Shown: piece after piece, positions 60,101-64,000 of the stretch
Layout of the letters: every line of letters begins with the position of its first letter
Numbering within the stretch: position 1 is the stretch's first letter
Source of the DNA: an uncultured Oscillospiraceae bacterium
GTDB lineage: Bacteria > Bacillota > Clostridia > Oscillospirales > Oscillospiraceae
Assembly (NCBI GenBank): GCA_910587255.1
Contig: CAJUKT010000091.1
Location: forward strand, 100,675-164,674
Direction: 5' to 3'
DNA length: 64,000 bases
The notes under the pieces: generated by a model
What the model was told of the DNA's origin: nothing
Databases searched by the model: none
Seen by the model: the letters and a program-made list of their open reading frames with translations, nothing else
Position numbers and translations under genes: made by a program

Positions 60101-60776
60101 TGGGCTGTACCTCCGGCCTGTCTGCCTGATTGACCAATCCTTCCAGACGTTCAGATTTCCAGGCGGGTTTGAAATCGAGCCTCGCCAGCGCGCCCTGGAA
60201 CGCCGCATACACCTGGTTCCATGTGGGACCCTTCCGCTCTAATTCGTCGAGGTATTCCTGCCAGGTGAGGCTCTTTCCCTGGTCAAGCAAATGTCTGTAC
60301 TGCGATGCTTCGGCGTGGAAAAGGAAATTTTCTATGAGGCCGCGCCCTTCCTCTGAAGTGAAAAGGCTTGAGCAGTGCAGTATCTCACTTCCCCCACCCT
60401 CTGCATCGGTGTCTCGGAGAAATTTTACGTCTGTCACATCAAAATCGTAATGACCACAACGATAGAACTCTTTCAGCGTTTCACGCACGACCACCATTGC
60501 CGCGGCCCGAGCGGGCCTGTGCCCGCGCATGAGCAGAACAAAATTGTCCCATGACAGGCCGCAGAGCAGTCCGCTTTCCTGGCAAACCTGATAAAGATCC
60601 TGTTGGACGCGGTATGTCATGTAAATCACGTAAATATTGATCTCATCCTGGTTGGCAAGGGTCATGTAGCGGTTGGAGGTGACAATATCGAATATTGAGA
60701 GCAGGTCTCTCAGCGCAGGTATAACTTTTCCTGCTGATTGTTGGCCTTCTGGCAGATTGCGTCCTAAGTCCGACAT
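60093..60776 (-). CDS. Uncharacterised 227-aa protein
   Basis: Helical soluble protein; AAAGGGG precedes the start. Residues 30-120 include MTYRVQQDLYQVCQESGLLCGLSWDNFVLLMRG. No known domain. Has its own promoter and is divergent from the XRE gene, an arrangement that suggests XRE control. Confidence 0.68.
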   Translation of the reverse strand: MSDLGRNLPEGQQSAGKVIPALRDLLSIFDIVTSNRYMTLANQDEINIYVIYMTYRVQQDLYQVCQESGLLCGLSWDNFVLLMRGHRPARAAAMVVVRETLKEFYRCGHYDFDVTDVKFLRDTDAEGGGSEILHCSSLFTSEEGRGLIENFLFHAEASQYRHLLDQGKSLTWQEYLDELERKGPTWNQVYAAFQGALARLDFKPAWKSERLEGLVNQADRPEVQPNG

Positions 60777-60808
60777 GAGAATTTCCCCTTTCGTCCAGTA
60801 ACCATCAA

Positions 60809-60837
60809 ATCATATCATAGCTTATAGATATAAGCAA
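60809..60837 (-). promoter_or_regulatory. Promoter for 60776-59222 operon
   Basis: Minus-strand TTGCTT (60837-60832), 17-bp spacer, TATGAT (60814-60809). Lies in the divergent region shared with the XRE gene. Confidence 0.65.
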
Positions 60838-60891
60838 GTAATTCGAGATAATTTGTTAAAATGAGGAAAACATTTATTTCGGGTGACTGCT

Positions 60892-61146
60892 ATGTCGAAA
60901 TTATTGGGGAATGAAATATTGGGGGAGAACATAAGGCGGATACGGATTTCCTGTGGACTGACACAGGAACAGACTGTGGCCAAGCTACAGGTATTGGGTT
61001 CCCCACTGAGCCGAAGCACCTATTCGATTATCGAAATGGGCCGAGGCAATATCTTTGTAAATGATTTGGTTGGCCTGCAAAAAGTATTCAATGTCAGCTA
61101 TGAAGAATTCTTTGTTGATATCCCGCCATCCAGAAGTTCAGATTGA
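60892..61146 (+). CDS. XRE-family helix-turn-helix protein
   Basis: 84 aa. ENIRRIRISCGLTQEQTVAKLQVLGSPLSRSTYSIIEMGRGNI is a complete XRE/Cro-type HTH, followed by a short C-terminal helix. ATG with GGGTGA upstream; a GTG at 60883 is possible. Probably represses itself and the divergent operon. Confidence 0.85.
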   Translation: MSKLLGNEILGENIRRIRISCGLTQEQTVAKLQVLGSPLSRSTYSIIEMGRGNIFVNDLVGLQKVFNVSYEEFFVDIPPSRSSD

Positions 61147-61157
61147 TTTCTATAATA

Positions 61158-61194
61158 AAAAGAGCGCCATACCATTGGTAGGGTGCTCTTTTTA
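61158..61194. terminator. Terminator after XRE gene
   Basis: AAGAGC/GCTCTT arms extend inward to TACCA/TGGTA with minor mismatches; TTTTT follows on the plus strand and AAAA precedes it, so it can work in both directions. Confidence 0.8.
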
Positions 61195-61214
61195 CATAAG
61201 GAAGCACCTCGACC

Positions 61215-61793
61215 TTACTCCTGTAGAGCAAAGTCCTTTCGGATTTTCCGCGCTGCCCGGGAGATCCACGCCCCCACATTGTTCGGGGTAGTGTGGTAGA
61301 GCCGGGCGATGTCCGCTCCGCTTAACCCTTTTATCTTCAGTTCCAGCGCCTCCACCCCTAACCGGGCCACGCCGGTGTACCGCCGCTTGCAGTCCGCCAG
61401 CAGGTCATCGGCATCCAGCCGCCCGATCAGCTCATCTACCCCGTCCGGCGTGAACGGTTCCGGGCAGGGCGGGGGTCTGCTGTCATCGGAGCCGCAGTCA
61501 TCCAGGGACACGGTGGGTAGGTTCCGCTGTCCGGCATTGACGGCCTTGCAGTGGTTGAGCAGATGGTTGCGGATCACAGCGGTGGCGTAGGTGCTGAACT
61601 GGGCGGATGTCCCATCATAGGTGGCCGCCGCCTTGCACAGCGCCGCAGCCCCCTCCTGATAGAGATCGTCCGGGTCCAGGCCGCAGACGGCTTCGTTCGT
61701 ATGGATGTACCGGGAAATCACCTTGTCGATCACCGTCAGGCTGGATTCAACCAGGGCTTGCTGCTCATGGCTGAGGATAAAATCAAATTTCAT
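61215..61793 (-). CDS. Sigma-70-family RNA polymerase sigma factor
   Basis: 192 aa from ATG with GAGGAGG upstream. Region 2 (DPDDLYQEGAAALCKAAATYDGTSAQFSTYATAVIRNHLLNH) and region 4 (LELKIKGLSGADIARLYHTTPNNVGAWISRAARKIRKD) are both present, with a variable linker. It resembles the sigma factors carried by Clostridial ICEs. Promoter targets are unknown. Confidence 0.85.
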   Translation of the reverse strand: MKFDFILSHEQQALVESSLTVIDKVISRYIHTNEAVCGLDPDDLYQEGAAALCKAAATYDGTSAQFSTYATAVIRNHLLNHCKAVNAGQRNLPTVSLDDCGSDDSRPPPCPEPFTPDGVDELIGRLDADDLLADCKRRYTGVARLGVEALELKIKGLSGADIARLYHTTPNNVGAWISRAARKIRKDFALQE

Positions 61794-61809
61794 GGGATTC
61801 GCCTCCTCG

Positions 61810-62214
61810 TTATGATGCCTTGTCCAGCGCGGGGAAATAGTCATTACACAGGCGTATAACCTCCTCGCAGCGGAACAGGGAGAATTTGCCGATGTGAGCC
61901 TCACGCTCCGGCAGGCCCAGCTTGGCCTGGAGCCATAGGTACGCCTGCCTTTTGCTCATCAGGCCGCCCTCCCACAGGCGGTCGAGCGCGGCGTGGGCCT
62001 GGATGCGTTTGCGGCGCAGTTCCGCATTGGCCAGGGAGCCCATGGGCAGACGGGTTCTTTTATGGGCGGCTACATAGGCGTCGCAGGCCGGAAAGCGGGC
62101 GCAGACATAGTAGGGAGCGAAGGGATCTGCGGCCTTCTCCCCATACACCACAGAGGCCGGACGCAGGAGTGCCCGGGAGCCGCAGTAGGGGCATTTGATA
62201 TTCACTCGTTTCAT
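61810..62214 (-). CDS. DUF3268-like zinc-finger protein
   Basis: 134 aa from the ATG after AAGGAG. The N-terminal zinc finger has CPYCGS and, ~27 residues on, CARFPAC, matching the pattern of DUF3268-family proteins. A helical rest follows (LMSKRQAYLWLQAKLGLPEREAHIGKF). 16 bp upstream of the sigma gene, so cotranscribed. Function unknown. Confidence 0.78.
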   Translation of the reverse strand: MKRVNIKCPYCGSRALLRPASVVYGEKAADPFAPYYVCARFPACDAYVAAHKRTRLPMGSLANAELRRKRIQAHAALDRLWEGGLMSKRQAYLWLQAKLGLPEREAHIGKFSLFRCEEVIRLCNDYFPALDKAS

Positions 62215-62315
62215 GGGGATCAGCTCCTTGTTTTGAATTTTGCTGTCATAGAGATTACGCACCGCTCAAGGCACAAAATGGGCCGTCTTTTTTGTAAAAT
62301 TTTCGTGAACAGCAA

Positions 62316-62351
62316 AAAAGGCCCGCCCCGGAACAAATCCGGGGCGGGCAG
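62316..62351 (-). terminator. Terminator after 62371 gene
   Basis: 12-bp perfect stem GCCCGCCCCGGA/TCCGGGGCGGGC with a 5-base loop, followed on the minus strand by six T. It ends transcription of the leftward 104-aa gene. Confidence 0.85.
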
Positions 62352-62370
62352 AATGGTGAGGACTCACAGG

Positions 62371-62685
62371 TCATATGGGCGCAGGCAAATCGCTTTGAGT
62401 GAGGGCTGAGAGCGGGTCTGCATCTGCTGATGGGAGGCGCCAGAGGAGGTATTGGGCATACAGAGCTTTGAAGCCCTCCCTGGTAAGCTGTCCGCAGCAC
62501 TCGGTGGGATCGACCTGTTCGCCGCTGAGCAGCTGGAACGGTTCTACAGCCATCACAATAGGCCGGCCATCCCGGTCTACGGACAGCAGATAGCCGGGGC
62601 CATCCGTGGAGATGTAGACGCTGTTGCGCCAGTTTCCCTGGCAGGCGGAGAGGAAGCAGAAAAGCTTTTTGACGGTATGTTCGAT
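62371..62685 (-). CDS. 104-aa protein with apparent AUC start
   Basis: The frame runs open from 62371 up to a GGAGG (62697-62693). Where the start should be, 7 bp later, the codon is ATC (62685-62683); there is no ATG or GTG until 62559. Translation would begin (I/M)EHTVKKLFCFLSACQGN, then VYISTDGPGYLLSVDRDGRPIVMAVEPFQLLSGEQVDPTECCGQL. The continuous frame and the ideal Shine-Dalgarno suggest real translation from a rare start, or a mutated start. Family unknown. A terminator follows. Confidence 0.55.
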   Translation of the reverse strand: MEHTVKKLFCFLSACQGNWRNSVYISTDGPGYLLSVDRDGRPIVMAVEPFQLLSGEQVDPTECCGQLTREGFKALYAQYLLWRLPSADADPLSALTQSDLPAPI

Positions 62686-62761
62686 GATATCACCTCCAAG
62701 TTTTTGACTACTTTTAAAAAAGCAGGCCGCACAAACAAAAAAGTGGTTGCTTTGCCGCCGC

Positions 62762-62790
62762 TTGCATTGCGGGCAAAAATCAGCTATAAT
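62762..62790 (+). promoter_or_regulatory. Promoter of Rpn-type nuclease gene
   Basis: TTGCAT (62762-62767), 17-bp spacer, TATAAT (62785-62790), 22 bp before the start codon at 62813. Confidence 0.75.
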
Positions 62791-62812
62791 AAAGGTGCAG
62801 GGAGGGTATGCT

Positions 62813-63691
62813 ATGGCTGAGATGAAATATACGGCAAAGGACAGCGTGTTCTCATTTATTTTTAAGCAGCCGGAGAATACCCGGCAGCTCTACCTGGCCC
62901 TTCACCCGGAGGATACCGGGGTAACGGAGGCGGACTGCAAACTGGTCACGCTGGAACACGTCTTGACCAACGGGATCACCAACGACCTGGGCTTCCAGGT
63001 GCGCGACAAGTTGATTTTGCTGGTAGAGGCACAATCCAAGTTCTCCGTGAATATCGCTTTGCGGATGCTGTTGTATCTGGCCGCGACCTATAAAGAATAT
63101 ATCGACGAGCAAAAGCTGGATCTATACGGGAGCAAGCCCGTCATTATCCCCCGGCCTGAACTCTACATGGTCTATACCGGGACGCCCCGCCAGCTGCCGG
63201 AGGTCATGCGGCTGTCCGATATGTATGATGGCCCCGGCGCTGCGGAAATTGAGATCAAGGTGCTGCGGGACATGGGGAAAGGGAATATTGTAGATCAGTA
63301 TATCCGCTTCTGCGAGATATCTGACGCCCAGCGGAAACAGCACGGCTACACCATGAAAGCGGTAGAGGAAACGCTGCGGATCTGCGGCGAGGAAAACATT
63401 TTGATGCCGTTCCTGGCATCACGTCAAAAGGAGGTGCGGGACATTATGGTGACCCTGTTCGATCAGGAACGCGTGGCAGAGATTCATGAGTACAACCTGG
63501 TAAAGGACGCCCGGCAGGAGGGCCACAGTGCGGGCCGTCAAGAAGGCCGCGAGGAAGGCATCCGTGCCATGGTGCTTACCCTGAAGGAGTTCACGGCGGA
63601 CAAAGCGGCCATTGTCCAGAAGTTGGTGAAGCAGTTTGAACTGCTGCCGCAGGCCGCCGAAGAAAAGGTGGAGCGGTACTGGAATTCGTAA
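62813..63691 (+). CDS. Rpn-family/PD-(D/E)XK nuclease-like protein
   Basis: 292 aa, GGGAGGG upstream. The N-terminal segment DSVFSFIFKQPENTRQLYLALHPEDTGV and the core LGFQVRDKLILLVEAQSKFSVNIALRMLLYLA carry the E-x-Q/K-type catalytic pattern of Rpn (YhgA-like, 'transposase') proteins. The tail is charged and repetitive (EGHSAGRQEGREEG), as usual for the family. Rpn proteins promote RecA-independent recombination. Often found in phage-defence or mobile regions. Confidence 0.85.
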   Translation: MAEMKYTAKDSVFSFIFKQPENTRQLYLALHPEDTGVTEADCKLVTLEHVLTNGITNDLGFQVRDKLILLVEAQSKFSVNIALRMLLYLAATYKEYIDEQKLDLYGSKPVIIPRPELYMVYTGTPRQLPEVMRLSDMYDGPGAAEIEIKVLRDMGKGNIVDQYIRFCEISDAQRKQHGYTMKAVEETLRICGEENILMPFLASRQKEVRDIMVTLFDQERVAEIHEYNLVKDARQEGHSAGRQEGREEGIRAMVLTLKEFTADKAAIVQKLVKQFELLPQAAEEKVERYWNS

Positions 63692-63715
63692 CGCATACAA
63701 CTGACGCGTTGATCA

Positions 63716-63744
63716 AGGACGCCCCGTTTGGGGGCGTCCTTTTT
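63716..63744. terminator. Bidirectional terminator
   Basis: Arms AAGGACGCCCC and GGGGCGTCCTT around a 4-5 base loop, with T-run on the plus strand. It ends the Rpn gene and the leftward gene that stops at 63757. Confidence 0.85.
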
Positions 63745-63756
63745 GCCGCTGACGAC

Positions 63757-63861
63757 CTAACCGATCAGCCAAAACGGCCCTCCCGCTCCGGCCCGATGTC
63801 CGGCCTCATTGAGGATGATGGACAGATCCCACTCCTTCTGACTCCGGGAGGTGCTGGCCGG
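63757..63861 (-). CDS. 3' exon of a gene interrupted by a group II intron (partial)
   Basis: Immediately after the intron 3' end, the minus strand is open for 34 codons to a TAG: PASTSRSQKEWDLSIIL followed by NEAGHRAGAGGPFWLIG. The fragment looks like the C-terminus of a conserved protein, but I do not recognise it. The 5' exon should lie to the right of the window beyond the intron. Confidence 0.6.
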   Translation of the reverse strand, partial: PASTSRSQKEWDLSIILNEAGHRAGAGGPFWLIG

Positions 63862-64000
63862 GTAGAGTAGGGAAGCGCCGCCTTACCGCATTTCTGCGGC
63901 AGGTTTGCGCCACCCCCTCTCAGAACCGTGCTTACACCTCTCGATGTACACGGCTCGCCATCATTACTCCGTTTTACAAAACTTTTTTCTATGAATCAGC
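63862..64000 (-). ncRNA. Group II intron, 3' part (domains V and VI)
   Basis: On the minus strand, 63956-63923 is a 34-nt domain V: it begins GAGCCGUG, has the AGC triad, a CGAGAG terminal-loop region and ends CACGGUUC. After a short linker a domain VI follows and the intron ends CCCTACTCTAC. Both closely resemble the 3' end of the Lactococcus Ll.LtrB intron (its end is CTACTTCAC). The rest of the intron and its reverse transcriptase would be to the right of position 64000. Confidence 0.85.

Overview
The window looks like chromosomal DNA of a gut-type anaerobic Firmicute (class Clostridia, most likely Oscillospirales or Lachnospirales). This rests on gene content and style: strong AGGAGG ribosome binding sites, sigma-A promoters, LytTR/AgrC-type two-component systems, GPH-family sugar symporters, DUF4317, YolD and DUF6465-like proteins. 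There is no rRNA gene, so the species cannot be named. The genes at about 8-24.7 kb are clearly more GC-rich than those at 0-7 kb.

Region 1 (0-25.5 kb) is a glycan and uronate utilisation locus. On the minus strand, a LytTR response regulator and AgrC-like kinase (4969-6965) precede a circularly permuted, membrane-anchored GH3 (1907-4822) and a membrane protein with a duplicated C-terminal domain (195-1910). A second regulator/kinase pair (7397-9593) reads away from a second permuted, membrane-anchored GH3 (9793-13293). That GH3 heads a plus-strand run: lipoprotein, two SGNH hydrolases, cytoplasmic GH2, GPH symporter, mannonate dehydratase, SDR oxidoreductase, glucuronate isomerase, KDPG aldolase and KDG kinase. 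The last five enzymes can take glucuronate to pyruvate plus glyceraldehyde-3-phosphate. A MITE-like element of about 300 bp lies between the two regulatory modules.

Region 2 (25.5-51 kb) is accessory DNA, probably part of an integrative conjugative or similar element. It holds DUF6465-like, GNAT and DUF4317 proteins, a YolD plus Y-family polymerase operon, Tn916-type sigma/HTH proteins, a Phd/RelE toxin-antitoxin pair and many uncharacterised small genes. It also has two large proteins of unknown function (720 and about 846 aa), an IS110 insertion, cysteine-cluster, pentapeptide and sigma-like proteins, DUF932, and an SSB behind a structured leader RNA. Most read leftward and several are separated by stem-loops.

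Region 3 (51-59.2 kb) is a second carbohydrate cassette: canonical GH3, GH1, SGNH hydrolase and GPH symporter on the minus strand, with a divergent small protein and AraC regulator. Region 4 (59.2-64 kb) returns to element-type genes: two unknown proteins, an XRE repressor-like protein, a sigma factor, a DUF3268-like zinc protein, a gene with an apparent AUC start, and an Rpn-type nuclease. The right edge carries the 3' end of a group II intron (domains V and VI) inserted in a coding sequence. Finding sugar cassettes among element genes suggests the second cassette may be mobile cargo.
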